Assembly: GCA_963730685.1 (NCBI GenBank)
Contig: CAVSSP010000001.1
Location: forward strand, 1,178,001 to 1,242,000
Reading direction: 5' to 3'
Origin: Bog-756 sp963730685
GTDB taxonomy: Bacteria > Actinomycetota > Acidimicrobiia > Acidimicrobiales > RAAP-2
DNA length: 64,000 bases
Below, piece after piece: positions 29,068 through 38,389 of the stretch. Every line of letters starts with the position of its first letter. Within the stretch, counting starts at the first letter, position 1. Under the pieces are notes generated by a model. That model was not told the origin of the DNA. It saw nothing but the letters and a program-made list of their open reading frames with translations, and made no database searches. The translations under genes and the position numbers were made by a program.

Positions 29068-29198
29068 GCCGGTCGCCGGGCCCGTCGAGTGTGGGATCCG
29101 CCTCCCGTACTCCGGGCCCGGCTCTCACCACGGACGGCCACTGTCAGCGTCACGGCTCGTCACCCGTCGCTGACCACGGTCACCGGTGGACCGGCATA

Positions 29199-29268
29199 GG
29201 TCGCCGGTCGCCGGTCGTCGGTCGCCGGTCGTCGGTCGTCGGTCGTCGGTCGCAGGTTGTCGGTCGCA
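29199..29268. repeat. Heptamer tandem repeat (YCGGTCG)
   Basis: About nine imperfect copies of a 7-bp unit, mostly TCGGTCG and CCGGTCG, lie just beyond the stop of the minus-strand ferritin-like gene. It is low-complexity spacer DNA. No hairpin with a T-run is visible. Confidence 0.8.
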
Positions 29269-29289
29269 GCCGCAGCCGCTCGCGTCGGG

Positions 29290-30372
29290 TCAGGCCTCGA
29301 CGGACAGCCCGACGGCGATGGCCTCGTCGATGGCGCGCCGGTCGGCATCCAGTTGTTCGGCTACCAGCTCGTCCTCGGCCATCACCCCGTCAAGGTCCGT
29401 CGCCTCGTAGCCGATGACGCCCATGTCGGCGAAGGTCTCGCGCATCTTCGGCCCCCAGAGGCCAACGTCCTTCAGCGTCGGGACGATCCGGGTGAACAGC
29501 AGGCTGCGGAAGATCTGCTGACTCTCGCTCTCGTGGACGAAGGCGATGCAGGACTGGGCGTCGTAGCCCAGCCGCTCCCACAGCTCGTCGGCCAGGAAGC
29601 GGTCGCGCATCCGGTAGCAGGCGTCGGCACAGAACTCCTCGCGCTCGTTGCGCTCGGCTTCGGTGAGCTGGGGGTAGTAGTCACGCAGCGCCAGTCGGCC
29701 GAACATCACGTGACGGGCCTCGTCCTGCATCACGTAGGCGTTGACCGCCTTTCCCAGTGGGTCCCCGGCCGTGTTGCGGATGAGGCCGAACGCGGCCAGC
29801 GCCAGCCCCTCGATCAGCACCTGCATGCCGAGGTAGGTCATGTCCCAGCGCGAGTCGCTCAGCACGTCGTCGAGGAGTGACTTGAGGTTCTCGTTGATGG
29901 GATAGGCGATCCCGATCTTGTCGAGGTAGCGCGAGTAGGTCTCGACGTGGCGGGCCTCGTCCATGACCTGGGTGGCGGCGTAGTATTTGGAGTCGATGGA
30001 GGGGACGGTCTGCACGATCTTGGCCGTGCAGATCAACGCCCCCTGCTCCCCGTGGAGGAACTGGCTGAACTGCCACGCCACCATGTTGCGCCGCACCTCG
30101 CCGCGCTCGGCCTCGGTGAGCTTGTCCCACATCGGTGAGCCGAAGATGGGAACCAACTCGTCGGGCATCAGAAGAGGGTTGTCGAGGTCGGGATCGTGGG
30201 ACCAGTCGATGCGCTCATTGGTGTCCCACTGCTTCTTCTTCCCCTTGTCGTAGAGGTTGATCAGCTTCTGGCGACCGTCGTCGTACTCCCAGGTGAACCG
30301 GGCCGTCCCAGTCCGGTCCGCCGTCTGCCACCCCGTCTTGTCGACCGGCAGTTGGTAGATCTTCGTCGCCAT
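29290..30372 (-). CDS. Ferritin-like di-iron oxidase-type protein
   Basis: A 360-residue helical protein with the metal ligands of a ribonucleotide-reductase-like di-iron site: Glu in FLHGEQGAL, MDEARHVETY, Glu in QVLIEGLALAAFG, and QDEARHVMFG. Two DEARH motifs and two spaced Glu residues give the full EXXH pair pattern. Members of this superfamily are oxygen-activating oxidases or N-oxygenases, but the substrate is unknown. ATG 30372 has a GGGAGGG site. It is soluble with no signal peptide. It stands alone, flanked by repeats downstream and a secreted-protein gene upstream. Confidence 0.85.
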   Translation of the reverse strand: MATKIYQLPVDKTGWQTADRTGTARFTWEYDDGRQKLINLYDKGKKKQWDTNERIDWSHDPDLDNPLLMPDELVPIFGSPMWDKLTEAERGEVRRNMVAWQFSQFLHGEQGALICTAKIVQTVPSIDSKYYAATQVMDEARHVETYSRYLDKIGIAYPINENLKSLLDDVLSDSRWDMTYLGMQVLIEGLALAAFGLIRNTAGDPLGKAVNAYVMQDEARHVMFGRLALRDYYPQLTEAERNEREEFCADACYRMRDRFLADELWERLGYDAQSCIAFVHESESQQIFRSLLFTRIVPTLKDVGLWGPKMRETFADMGVIGYEATDLDGVMAEDELVAEQLDADRRAIDEAIAVGLSVEA

Positions 30373-30545
30373 CGGTGGTCCCTCCCTGGTCCGCCGCCCC
30401 CCGGATTCCAGTCTGGGGGACCGGGCCCGAGGAGTCAATCGGTACGCCTCCAGGGTGGACGCGGAGGAGCCCCGGCCATCGACCGGGGCTCCTGCCCACC
30501 GACGCCCTGTGGGCATGCGGTGTCGACTGCGTCAGCTGCTGGGTC

Positions 30546-31046
30546 CTAGATGCTGTAGGTCGTCCCGGCAAGGAGTGTGAGGGTCTGGGCGGTGGTGTTC
30601 AGGCACAGGTCCGCCACGCCCTTCTGGCCCCACAGCGTCTCGGCGGTGCCACCGTTGGCAATCGTCTTCTTGCCGACCTTGGACTTCTCGACGATCTCGC
30701 CCTGACCGGTGGGGCACTTGTCCTTCTTGCTGCCCGAGGCGTAGAGCTTGTACTTGAAGGTGCCCAGGCTGGTGAGATGGCCGGAGCCACCCCAGGTGGT
30801 GGAGCTGGTCGAGGCGCTGATGTTCGAGGTCCCGAGCCCGGTTCCGTTGGCGCCCGTGCCGCCGGTGAGGGAAGGATCGGTGCAGCCACTGAGATTGATG
30901 GCGCCGGTCTCCGTGCCGCTGGCGTGGCTGCAGACGACCGAGTCGGTGCCGGCGTAGGCGGTGCCGGGCAGAGCCAGGACGGCCAACGATGCCGGAGCGG
31001 CAAGGGCGGCGACGGCGAGTAGCCGCACAGGTAGAAAACGACGCAT
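30546..31046 (-). CDS. Small secreted protein, unknown function
   Basis: A 166-residue protein with a clear Sec signal peptide (RRFLPVRLLAVAALAAPAS, cleavage probably after GTAYA), then a Ser/Thr/Gly-rich region with spaced cysteines (VVCSHASG, NLSGCTD, KDKCPTGQ, ADLCLN) that could form disulphides. No family is recognised. ATG 31046 follows AGGGGGAACC. Lys-rich KYKLYASGSKKDK in the middle may face an anionic surface, which is only a guess. A perfect hairpin lies 61-79 bases upstream. The gap 30373-30545 shows nothing further. Confidence 0.75.
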   Translation of the reverse strand: MRRFLPVRLLAVAALAAPASLAVLALPGTAYAGTDSVVCSHASGTETGAINLSGCTDPSLTGGTGANGTGLGTSNISASTSSTTWGGSGHLTSLGTFKYKLYASGSKKDKCPTGQGEIVEKSKVGKKTIANGGTAETLWGQKGVADLCLNTTAQTLTLLAGTTYSI

Positions 31047-31106
31047 ATTGGTTCCCCCTAATGGATGAGTGGGGCAGAGTCCGGTGACCCCGCCCTCGGA
31101 TTGCCA

Positions 31107-31125
31107 GATGGTGTTTAGCACCATC
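31107..31125. promoter_or_regulatory. Perfect hairpin upstream of the secreted-protein gene
   Basis: GATGGTG-TTTAG-CACCATC is a seven-pair stem with a five-base loop. It lies between the end of the ABC exporter operon and the secreted protein, all on the minus strand. It could terminate the former or act as an operator for the latter; the lack of a T-run leaves this open. Confidence 0.5.
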
Positions 31126-31276
31126 GGGGCCGATTTGCAGAACAAACGTTGTCGGACGCTGCCGGGGGGAGGGGAGAGGCCCTGCCGACCCCGCCCCACG
31201 CCCCGCTGACCCCCGCCCAGCCGACCCCCGCTCGGCCGGCCCGCAGGCGGCCCGTCGCCACCCTTCCGGGAGGCGG

Positions 31277-33241
31277 TCAGGCCCGGGCGGTGGTGCTCGT
31301 GTCGTGTTCGGCTAAGTCGGACTGGCGAACCCAGGTGGCGTACATCTCGGCGTAACGGCCGCCCTGTGCCACCAGCTCGTCGTGCGTCCCGACCTCGATG
31401 ACCCGCCCCTCGTCGACCACCACGATGCGGTCAGCCCGCATGGCCGTCGACAGGCGGTGGGCGATGAGGATGGCAGTCCGGTTCTCGAGCAGGACGTCGA
31501 GGGCCCGCTCGATCTTCGTCTCCGACTGGAGGTCGAGGTTGGAGGTCGCCTCGTCGAGGACCAGCACCCGGGGATGGGCCAGGAAGGCCCGGGCCAGCGC
31601 GATCAGCTGGCGCTCGCCGGACGAGAGGGTCTGGCCCCGCTCATGGACCACGGTGTCGAGACCGTCCGGCATCCGGCCGACCACGTCGGTGAGGCCGACC
31701 CGGTCGACGGCCTCGTGGATCTCCGCATCGGCGGCGTCGGGCCGGGCGAAGGCGATGTTGTCCCCGATGGTCCCGGCGAAGAGGAAGGGCTCCTGGGGCA
31801 CCACGCCGAGTTGGCTGCGCAGCGAGTGCATGGTCACGTCCCGCAGGTCGTGGCCGTCGATGAGCACCCGCCCGACGGTGGGGTCGTAGAAGCGGGTCAC
31901 CAACTTGGCCAAGGTCGACTTGCCCGCCCCGGTGGGGCCGACGAAGGCCACTGTCTCGCCGGGCGCCACCGTCAGATTCACATCCTCGATGACCAGGCGG
32001 TCGGGGTCGTAGCCGAAGGACAGGCTCTCGAAGGTGATCTCGCCCTCGATGGGGGGGAGGTCGACGGCACCGGGGGCCTCGTTGACCTCCGGCTCGGTGT
32101 CGACCAGGGTGCGCAGCTTGTTCACCGAGGCCTGACCCTGCTGGTAGGTGTTGTACTGCTGGACCAGCAGCTGGATGGGCTGGAAGAGCCGGTTGAGGTA
32201 GAGGAAGAACGCCACCAGCCCACCGAGGGTCAGGGTGTGGTTGACCACCATCGAGCCGCCGATGGCCAGCAGGACGGCCTGGCCGATGACGCCCAGCAGC
32301 TGGGTGCCGGGGCCGTAGATGGCGTTGACCCTGGCGGTGTAGTTGTTGGCGTCCCGATAGTCGCCGACCACGTTGCGATGGTGGATCACGTTGTGCCGCT
32401 GCCGGTTGTGGGCCGTCACGATCCGCACGCCGTGCAGGCTCTCGGACAGGTCGGCCAGCACGTTGGCGATGCCGTCGCGCACCCGGTCGTAGCCGCGCTC
32501 CGACGCCCGCTTGAACCACACGGAGGCGCCGAACAGGGCTGGGAGGATCAGCACGACCGTGATGAAGGCCAGCCGGACGTTGGTGGCGAACAGGATCCCG
32601 GTGATGACCACCATGGTCAGCCCCTGGATGGCCAGCTGGGACAGGCCGTCCTGCAGCAGCTGTTGGAGGTTCTCGATGTCGCTGGTCATCCTGCTCATGA
32701 CCACGCCGGCCTTCTCCTCGGTGAAGAAGCCGAGGGAGAGGCGCTGGAGGTGGGCGAAGACCTTGACCCGGAGGTCGTTCATGACCCAGGCGGCCAGGCG
32801 GCCGGTCACCTGGACCTGAAAGCGCTGGGCCAACGCGGTGATGACGACGAAGGCCAGGTAGGCGACGGATGCCCCTACCACCACGGCGAAGCTGAAGTGG
32901 CCCGGGATCCCCCCCATCCCGTTGTTGATGGCGTACTCGGTGAGCGTGGGCCCGACCTGGGAGGCCACCGCGACCACCACCACCAGGACCCCGGCCAGGG
33001 CCAGCATGCCCGGGTACTTGGTCAACAGCCGCCACAGGCTGAGCCGTTTGAGCTCGGATTCGGAGCTGTTCTGGGTGAACACGATGTCCGGATCGGCATA
33101 CTCCGGCTCGGTGGCCAGGAGCTTGTCCACCCCGTCCTGGAGCTCGTGGGGGATGCCGGCGAACGGGAGACCGGAGGCGGCCGAGGCCGCCGCGCCGCCG
33201 GGGCCGCCGAAGCCTCCGCCGCCGCCTCCACCGAACATCAT
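31277..33241 (-). CDS. ABC exporter half-transporter, catalytically complete subunit
   Basis: A 654-residue fused permease/ATPase of the multidrug-exporter type. Six membrane helices are followed by an ATPase with Walker A GPTGAGKST, signature LSSGERQLIALARAF and Walker B VLVLDEATSNLD carrying the catalytic Glu. The N-terminus is Gly-rich. ATG 33241 overlaps the stop of the partner gene as ATGA, so the two are translationally coupled. Together they should form a heterodimeric exporter in the cytoplasmic membrane. The substrate is unknown; a MarR regulator heads the operon. Confidence 0.93.
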   Translation of the reverse strand: MMFGGGGGGGFGGPGGAAASAASGLPFAGIPHELQDGVDKLLATEPEYADPDIVFTQNSSESELKRLSLWRLLTKYPGMLALAGVLVVVVAVASQVGPTLTEYAINNGMGGIPGHFSFAVVVGASVAYLAFVVITALAQRFQVQVTGRLAAWVMNDLRVKVFAHLQRLSLGFFTEEKAGVVMSRMTSDIENLQQLLQDGLSQLAIQGLTMVVITGILFATNVRLAFITVVLILPALFGASVWFKRASERGYDRVRDGIANVLADLSESLHGVRIVTAHNRQRHNVIHHRNVVGDYRDANNYTARVNAIYGPGTQLLGVIGQAVLLAIGGSMVVNHTLTLGGLVAFFLYLNRLFQPIQLLVQQYNTYQQGQASVNKLRTLVDTEPEVNEAPGAVDLPPIEGEITFESLSFGYDPDRLVIEDVNLTVAPGETVAFVGPTGAGKSTLAKLVTRFYDPTVGRVLIDGHDLRDVTMHSLRSQLGVVPQEPFLFAGTIGDNIAFARPDAADAEIHEAVDRVGLTDVVGRMPDGLDTVVHERGQTLSSGERQLIALARAFLAHPRVLVLDEATSNLDLQSETKIERALDVLLENRTAILIAHRLSTAMRADRIVVVDEGRVIEVGTHDELVAQGGRYAEMYATWVRQSDLAEHDTSTTARA

Positions 33242-35208
33242 GACCGGCCCCCGCCGCGTACCGAATCGAGCAGATCCCGCAGCGGCTGGCCGTCGGGTTC
33301 GCCCGGCGCCTCGTCGCCGTCCGGGCCCGCCTCCAGCCCGGCCGCGTCGGCGTCGGCCTCCCGTTCGAACTCGCCGGCCTGGGCCAGCACCTCGGCGTAG
33401 AGCGGTGTGGTCTCGAGCAGCTCGCCGTGGGTCCCGTCGGCCACGATCTTGTGCTGATCCAACAGCACCACCCGGTCGGCCAGGGAGATGGTGGACAGCC
33501 GGTGGGCGATGATCAAGGTGGTGCGTCCCTCCATCTGGACCCGCAGCCCGGCGTGGATCCGCTGCTCCACCTGGACGTCAATGGCGCTGGTGGCATCGTC
33601 GAGCACCATGATCGGCGGGTTGACCAACAGCGTCCGGGCGATGGCGATCCGCTGCCGTTGCCCTCCGGACAGGGTGTAGCCCCGCTCGCCCACCACGGCG
33701 TCGTAGCCATCGGGCAGGTGGCTGATGAACTCGTGGGCCCCGGCCGCCTTGGCTGCGGCGATGATCTCGTCCAGGTCGGCGGACGGTTTCCCGTAGGCGA
33801 TGTTGTCGCGGATGGACACCGAAAACAGGAAGGGCTCGTCGAGGACCACCCCCACGTTGGCCCGCAGGCTGTCCTGGGTCACGTCTCGGATGTCGTGCCC
33901 GTCGATCTCGATCGAGCCGTGCTTCACGTCGTAGAAACGGGTCAGCAGCCTGGCCACCGTCGACTTGCCGGCCCCGGTCCGACCGACCAGGGCCACCGTC
34001 TCGCCCGGTCTGATGTGCAGGTCGAAGTCGGCCAGCACCAGTTGCTCGGCGTCGGCTGCGTAGGCGAAGTCGACGTGCTTGAACCGGACGTCGCCTTTCG
34101 AATCGACCAGATCGACGGCGTCGGGCTTGTCGGTGACCGTCGGTTGCTCGTCGATGATCTCGTAGATGCGGTCGGCCGAGGCCGCCGCCCGCTGCCCCAT
34201 CATGATCAGCATGCCCAGCATCATGAACGGAGCCTGGAGCATCAACAGGTAGGCGTTGAAGGCGAAGATGTCCCCGACGCTGAACCCGCCATGGATGACC
34301 ATGTAGCCGCCGAACAGCAGGACCAGGGCCAGGCCCACCTGAGGGAGGTTCTGGACGAGGGGGGAGAAGCGGGCCCGGAGGTCGGCATCTTTGATGTAGC
34401 TCCACCGGAGCCTGTCGGCGGCACCGGACAAGTTCCGGAGCTGCTGCTGTTCGGCGGCGAACGACTTGACCACTCGGACGCCGTTGACGTTCTCGTCCAC
34501 GATGGTGGCCACGTCGGCCAGCCGGGACTGGATGATCCACGAAACCGGGAACATCGACTTGCGCATCTTGATGCCGGCCAGATACACGAAGGGCATGGTG
34601 ACCATGGCGATGAAAGCCAGCGGCACGTTGATCGAGAGCATGAAGCCGAAGGCCACGATGGCGATGGAGCACTGGACCAGGATGGACGGGGCGAAGGTCA
34701 TGTACATCTGGACCGAGCGGATGTCCGAGTTGGCCCGCGAGATGAGCTGACCCGACTGGACGCGGTCGTAGAACGAGAAGGACATCTTGGTCAGGTGCTC
34801 GTAGATGATGTTCCGCAGGTCGTATTCGATGTCGTAAGCCGTCTCGAACAGGAACAGGCGGGAGATGTAGCCGGCCACCCCGCCCACCAGGCCGATCCCG
34901 ACGATCAGCCAGACGTAGTGGCTGAGGGGCACCGTGTGGTGTTGGATCGAGTTGGAGATGGCATGGTTCAACAGGTTGGGCACCAGGACCTGCAGGACCA
35001 GCCCCACGAACGAGGCCACCAACGAGGTGATGAAGATCCCCTTGTGGGCGCCCATGATGGGCATGACCCGACGGAGCCAGGTGAGCGACTTGTCCGGATC
35101 GATGGTGGCGCGTGGGGCCTCGTTGCGTGCCACCTCCGCGATGGGCACGAACCGGGTGGACGCCTCGGGGGAAGTGGTCGGCCGGGGACGCAGGCGGGGC
35201 ATCCTCAT
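33238..35208 (-). CDS. ABC exporter half-transporter, degenerate-site subunit
   Basis: A 656-residue permease/ATPase fusion with six membrane helices, Walker A GRTGAGKST, signature LSGGQRQRIAIART and Walker B IMVLDDATSAID. The residue after the Walker B Asp is Asp instead of catalytic Glu. Heterodimeric exporters such as TM287/288 show exactly this change in one subunit, whose site then hydrolyses ATP poorly. ATG 35208 overlaps the marR stop (ATGA). The asymmetric pair with the next gene supports an obligate heterodimer. Confidence 0.93.
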   Translation of the reverse strand: MRMPRLRPRPTTSPEASTRFVPIAEVARNEAPRATIDPDKSLTWLRRVMPIMGAHKGIFITSLVASFVGLVLQVLVPNLLNHAISNSIQHHTVPLSHYVWLIVGIGLVGGVAGYISRLFLFETAYDIEYDLRNIIYEHLTKMSFSFYDRVQSGQLISRANSDIRSVQMYMTFAPSILVQCSIAIVAFGFMLSINVPLAFIAMVTMPFVYLAGIKMRKSMFPVSWIIQSRLADVATIVDENVNGVRVVKSFAAEQQQLRNLSGAADRLRWSYIKDADLRARFSPLVQNLPQVGLALVLLFGGYMVIHGGFSVGDIFAFNAYLLMLQAPFMMLGMLIMMGQRAAASADRIYEIIDEQPTVTDKPDAVDLVDSKGDVRFKHVDFAYAADAEQLVLADFDLHIRPGETVALVGRTGAGKSTVARLLTRFYDVKHGSIEIDGHDIRDVTQDSLRANVGVVLDEPFLFSVSIRDNIAYGKPSADLDEIIAAAKAAGAHEFISHLPDGYDAVVGERGYTLSGGQRQRIAIARTLLVNPPIMVLDDATSAIDVQVEQRIHAGLRVQMEGRTTLIIAHRLSTISLADRVVLLDQHKIVADGTHGELLETTPLYAEVLAQAGEFEREADADAAGLEAGPDGDEAPGEPDGQPLRDLLDSVRGGGRS

Positions 35209-35693
35209 CGGGCCGTGCTCCGGGACCGCCGGTAGGCGATGAACGCCCGCCGCCACACCACCAAGCCGTCGAAGGCCCGCTTCTTGTCGACTTCGTCGCC
35301 CAGGCAGTTGGCGATCTCGCTCAGGCGGTCCGTCACCGCCGAGTCGGCCACCTCGAGGGCACGGTGCCCGTCTTCGGTGAGGACGTGGTCGACCAGGCGT
35401 CGGTCGGCCACCACCGGGCGACGCTCCACCAGGCCCTTGGCCACCAGGCCATCCATGATGGCGGTCACACTGGGTGGCCGCACAGCCAGGCGCTCGGCCA
35501 GGTCGGCGCCGACGGCCGGGCTCTCGTCCAATAGCCCGAGTACCCGGTACTGGGGCAGGGAGAGGTCGGCCGAGGCCAGCCCGATCTCCACCTGCTTGGC
35601 CAGCCAGGCGGCCGAGCGTCCCAGGGTGCGCCGCTCCCGGGCGGCATCGGGGCGCGTCCGGGGAGGAGTCGGCGTAGTTGCTTCGAAGGTCAC
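35205..35693 (-). CDS. MarR-family transcriptional regulator
   Basis: A 162-residue winged-helix regulator. Features are LPQYRVLGLLDESPAV, the recognition region VRPPSVTAIMDGLVAKGLVERRP, and the wing VVADRRLVDHVLTEDG. It starts with GTG directly after a palindrome, reads into the two ABC genes with four-base overlaps, and so heads a three-gene operon. Repression of an efflux pump relieved by the pumped compound is the usual MarR arrangement. The C-terminal helices would mediate dimerisation. Confidence 0.92.
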   Translation of the reverse strand: MTFEATTPTPPRTRPDAARERRTLGRSAAWLAKQVEIGLASADLSLPQYRVLGLLDESPAVGADLAERLAVRPPSVTAIMDGLVAKGLVERRPVVADRRLVDHVLTEDGHRALEVADSAVTDRLSEIANCLGDEVDKKRAFDGLVVWRRAFIAYRRSRSTAR

Positions 35694-35706
35694 ATAGTTA
35701 GACTAT
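35694..35706. promoter_or_regulatory. MarR operator overlapping the operon -10
   Basis: ATAGT-TAG-ACTAT is a perfect inverted repeat directly abutting the marR GTG. Read on the minus strand it contains TAGTCT six bases before the start codon, a -10 for a leaderless message. A bound MarR dimer would cover the promoter, giving simple autorepression. Confidence 0.6.
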
Positions 35707-35733
35707 CGAACGACAAGAGGGGTCCGGACGCGG

Positions 35734-36804
35734 TCAGCGGCCCCGCCGATGGTGGCCGAAGAAGGCCAGCATGGATCCGGTGGCGTCGATCTGACGGGTG
35801 GTCGGGCCGAAGGTGCCCGCCGACAGGGAGACCGGGGAGCCGGGCCAGGTGTGCCCGCCGCCAAGCACGGTGTAGAGCACCACCGAACTCCCGTGGCTGC
35901 AGCCGACCCAGGTGCGGCGCACGACCATGGTGGACAGGGGCCGCACGTGGGGCGCCGGGGCGCACCGGTCGAGCCGGGCCCAGGCGTCGAGGTTCTGGAG
36001 CGCCCCGGGCGAGCGGACGCCGGGCAGGAACAGGCCGGTGCCGCCGGACCGGTAGGGGACGATGGGATCGGCGGTCCCGTGGAAGGCGATGACCGGCAGC
36101 GGGCTGCGGCACGGGTGGAGCGGGAACTCCGCCGCCACCAAGCCGATGCCGGCGATCGGGTCGGCACTTGTGCAGCCGACGATGGCGGCGAACTCCGACC
36201 CGAGCGAGATGCCGGCCGTGTAGACACGCCGCCGATCCAGGCAGTACCGGGCCGACAGCGTCCCGATGAGTGCCTGCACGTACTCGAGGTCGGGGGTGTG
36301 GGCGTCCGGCGCCGACAGGTCCCACTGGCCGCCGACGGCATCAGGGGTCGCCACCAGGTAACCCGCCGCCGCGGCCCGGCGGGGCAGCTGGGTGTAGAGC
36401 GACGTCTGGATGGCATTGGAGCCGCTCCCGTGGAACAGCAGGATCAAGGGGGTGGCCTCGGACCGCCGGTAGTGGGTCGGGACCGCCAGCCGGTAGCTGC
36501 GGGTCAGCCCTCCGACGACGAGGGTCTGGACGACGTCGCCGGAGGCACCGGCACCGGCCCGGGCGGTCCCGACGGTGGGGCCCGGCTGCGGCACCCGCCC
36601 GCACCCCGACCTGGGGGTGGGGACGATGGGGCCTGATGTGGCCGGTGCAGGAGCGGCCCCGGCGGTGGGCGCCACCACCGCGACCACCACCACCACCAGC
36701 GCCACCACCAGCGCCACCACCAGCGCCACCACCGACGCGGCGGCCGCAACGGCAGCCGCCGGCGCAGCCGCCGGGGCCACCGCGTCCCCCCTCAGGCGCC
36801 GCAT
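35734..36804 (-). CDS. Secreted PHB-depolymerase/feruloyl-esterase-type hydrolase
   Basis: A 356-residue protein with a long Ala/Val-rich N-terminal hydrophobic segment (signal peptide or anchor, partly from a CCACCACCAGCG-type repeat) and an esterase D/PHB depolymerase-like alpha/beta domain. The oxyanion strand is LILLFHGSGSNA, the nucleophile Ser lies in AGISLGSEF, the acid is probably Asp in HGTADPIVPY and the base His in GGGHTWPG. It should cleave polymer or aryl esters outside the cell. ATG 36804 is preferred over a TTG 15 bases upstream. It lies convergent to nothing and is separate from the marR operon. Confidence 0.82.
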   Translation of the reverse strand: MRRLRGDAVAPAAAPAAAVAAAASVVALVVALVVALVVVVVAVVAPTAGAAPAPATSGPIVPTPRSGCGRVPQPGPTVGTARAGAGASGDVVQTLVVGGLTRSYRLAVPTHYRRSEATPLILLFHGSGSNAIQTSLYTQLPRRAAAAGYLVATPDAVGGQWDLSAPDAHTPDLEYVQALIGTLSARYCLDRRRVYTAGISLGSEFAAIVGCTSADPIAGIGLVAAEFPLHPCRSPLPVIAFHGTADPIVPYRSGGTGLFLPGVRSPGALQNLDAWARLDRCAPAPHVRPLSTMVVRRTWVGCSHGSSVVLYTVLGGGHTWPGSPVSLSAGTFGPTTRQIDATGSMLAFFGHHRRGR

Positions 36805-36856
36805 GGATGAAGGGGACAACGGTCGTGCGGAAAACCGGCGCCTGGCGCCGGTGGGG

Positions 36857-38302
36857 TCAGGAGACCAGACCGCCGGTGTTGAGGTTCAGGCCGTCAGTGC
36901 TCTTGGAGCGGTGGACCACCTGGATCTCGCTGAACTCGGCCAGTCCCCACGGGCCGTTCTCCACGCCGATCCCGCTCCACTTGAACCCACCGAAGGGCTG
37001 TTGGGGAGCGAGGGCGAGGTGGGTGTTGACCCAGGCCGTGCCGCACTCCAGTCGGCCGGCGATGTCGGCGGCCCGATCGGTGTCGGTGCCCCACACCGAG
37101 CCGGACAGTCCGAAGTGGGTGGCGTTGGCCCGCTCGACGACGTCGTCCACGTCGCGGTAGGCGATGACCGGCAGTGCCGGGCCGAACTGCTCCTCGTCCA
37201 CGATCCGGGTGCCGTCGGTGACGTCGGCCAGGATGGTCGGCTCGAAGAAGTAGCCCGGGCCGTCCATGGCATGACCGCCGGTGGCGGCCGTGGCGCCGTG
37301 CGACAGGGCGTCGGCCACCAGCTCCTTGACCCGCTCGTACTGGGGGGCGTTGTTGATGGGGCCGAGCTTGGACTCGGCCTGGGTGCCGTCGCCCACCTTG
37401 ATGGCGGAGGCCTGGGCGGAAAGACCCTCGACCACCTGGTCGTAGAGCGACTCGGGTACGTAGACGCGCTTGATGGCCGAGCACACCTGGCCGTTGTTGT
37501 TGAAGGCGCCGGCGAAGATGGCCTTGCTGACCACGGCGGGGTCGGCGTCGTCGAGCACGATGGCGGGATCGTTGCCGCCGAGCTCCAGGGTGACCCGCTT
37601 GAGGTCGGGAGCCGCCGACAGGGCCACCTTCTTGCCCGTCTCGATGGAGCCCGTGAAGCTGACCTTCCGGGGCACCGGGTGGGTGGTCATCCAGGCGCCG
37701 AGCTCGTCGCCGCCGCTGACCACGTTGATGACGCCCGGCGGCACGACGCCACGCAGGATCTCGGCCACCTTGAGGGTGGTCAGGGGGGTGAAGGGCGATG
37801 GCTTGAGCACCAGGGTGTTCCCGGCCAGCAGGGCGGGTGCGATCTTCCAGAACGCCAACGTGAGGGGGAAGTTCCACGGTGTGATGGCAGCCACCACGCC
37901 GACCGGGCGCCGGGCGATCTCGACCCGGGCCTCGGCGTCGTCCTGGATCACCTGCGGCGGCGTCTCCAGATTGGCGAAGTACTGGCACCAGATCGCCGCC
38001 GCGAAGACCTCGATGTTGGCGTCACCGAGCGGCTTGCCCTGTTCGGCGGTGAGCACCGGCGCCAGCTCGCCGGCCGAGGCCAGCAGCACGTCGGCCATCT
38101 TCAGCAGCGTGGCCCGGCGGGCCCCTTCGTCGGTCTTCCAGTCCCGCTGGGCCTTGGCCGCGGCGTCGAAGGCGGCGTCGAGTTGTTGGGGGCTGCACTC
38201 GGGGGCATGGGCGAATACCTCGCCGTTGGCCGGGTTCACCACCCCGAACGAGTCCGCCGCCGGTACCGTGTCTCCCGCGATGGTCATGACGAAGTCGGAC
38301 AT
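36857..38302 (-). CDS. NAD(P)-dependent aldehyde dehydrogenase
   Basis: A 481-residue enzyme oxidising an aldehyde to its acid. Hallmarks are TPWNFPLTLAFWKIAPALLAG, the cofactor loop FTGSIETGKK, the general base Glu in VTLELGGNDP and the catalytic Cys in NNNGQVCSAIKR. The sequence near the active site resembles succinate-semialdehyde or betaine-type dehydrogenases, but the substrate cannot be fixed. ATG 38302 follows AGGGGGAC. A GABA-type aminotransferase lies 4.3 kb away on the same strand, so a shared pathway is possible but not shown by an operon. Confidence 0.93.
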   Translation of the reverse strand: MSDFVMTIAGDTVPAADSFGVVNPANGEVFAHAPECSPQQLDAAFDAAAKAQRDWKTDEGARRATLLKMADVLLASAGELAPVLTAEQGKPLGDANIEVFAAAIWCQYFANLETPPQVIQDDAEARVEIARRPVGVVAAITPWNFPLTLAFWKIAPALLAGNTLVLKPSPFTPLTTLKVAEILRGVVPPGVINVVSGGDELGAWMTTHPVPRKVSFTGSIETGKKVALSAAPDLKRVTLELGGNDPAIVLDDADPAVVSKAIFAGAFNNNGQVCSAIKRVYVPESLYDQVVEGLSAQASAIKVGDGTQAESKLGPINNAPQYERVKELVADALSHGATAATGGHAMDGPGYFFEPTILADVTDGTRIVDEEQFGPALPVIAYRDVDDVVERANATHFGLSGSVWGTDTDRAADIAGRLECGTAWVNTHLALAPQQPFGGFKWSGIGVENGPWGLAEFSEIQVVHRSKSTDGLNLNTGGLVS

Positions 38303-38389
38303 CTTGTCCCCCTGATTCGATCCCCGGCGTCCGGGTGATGCCGGTCCTTGGACCACCCTATCCCCGCCGGGGACCGGTTCAAAGGGCGT

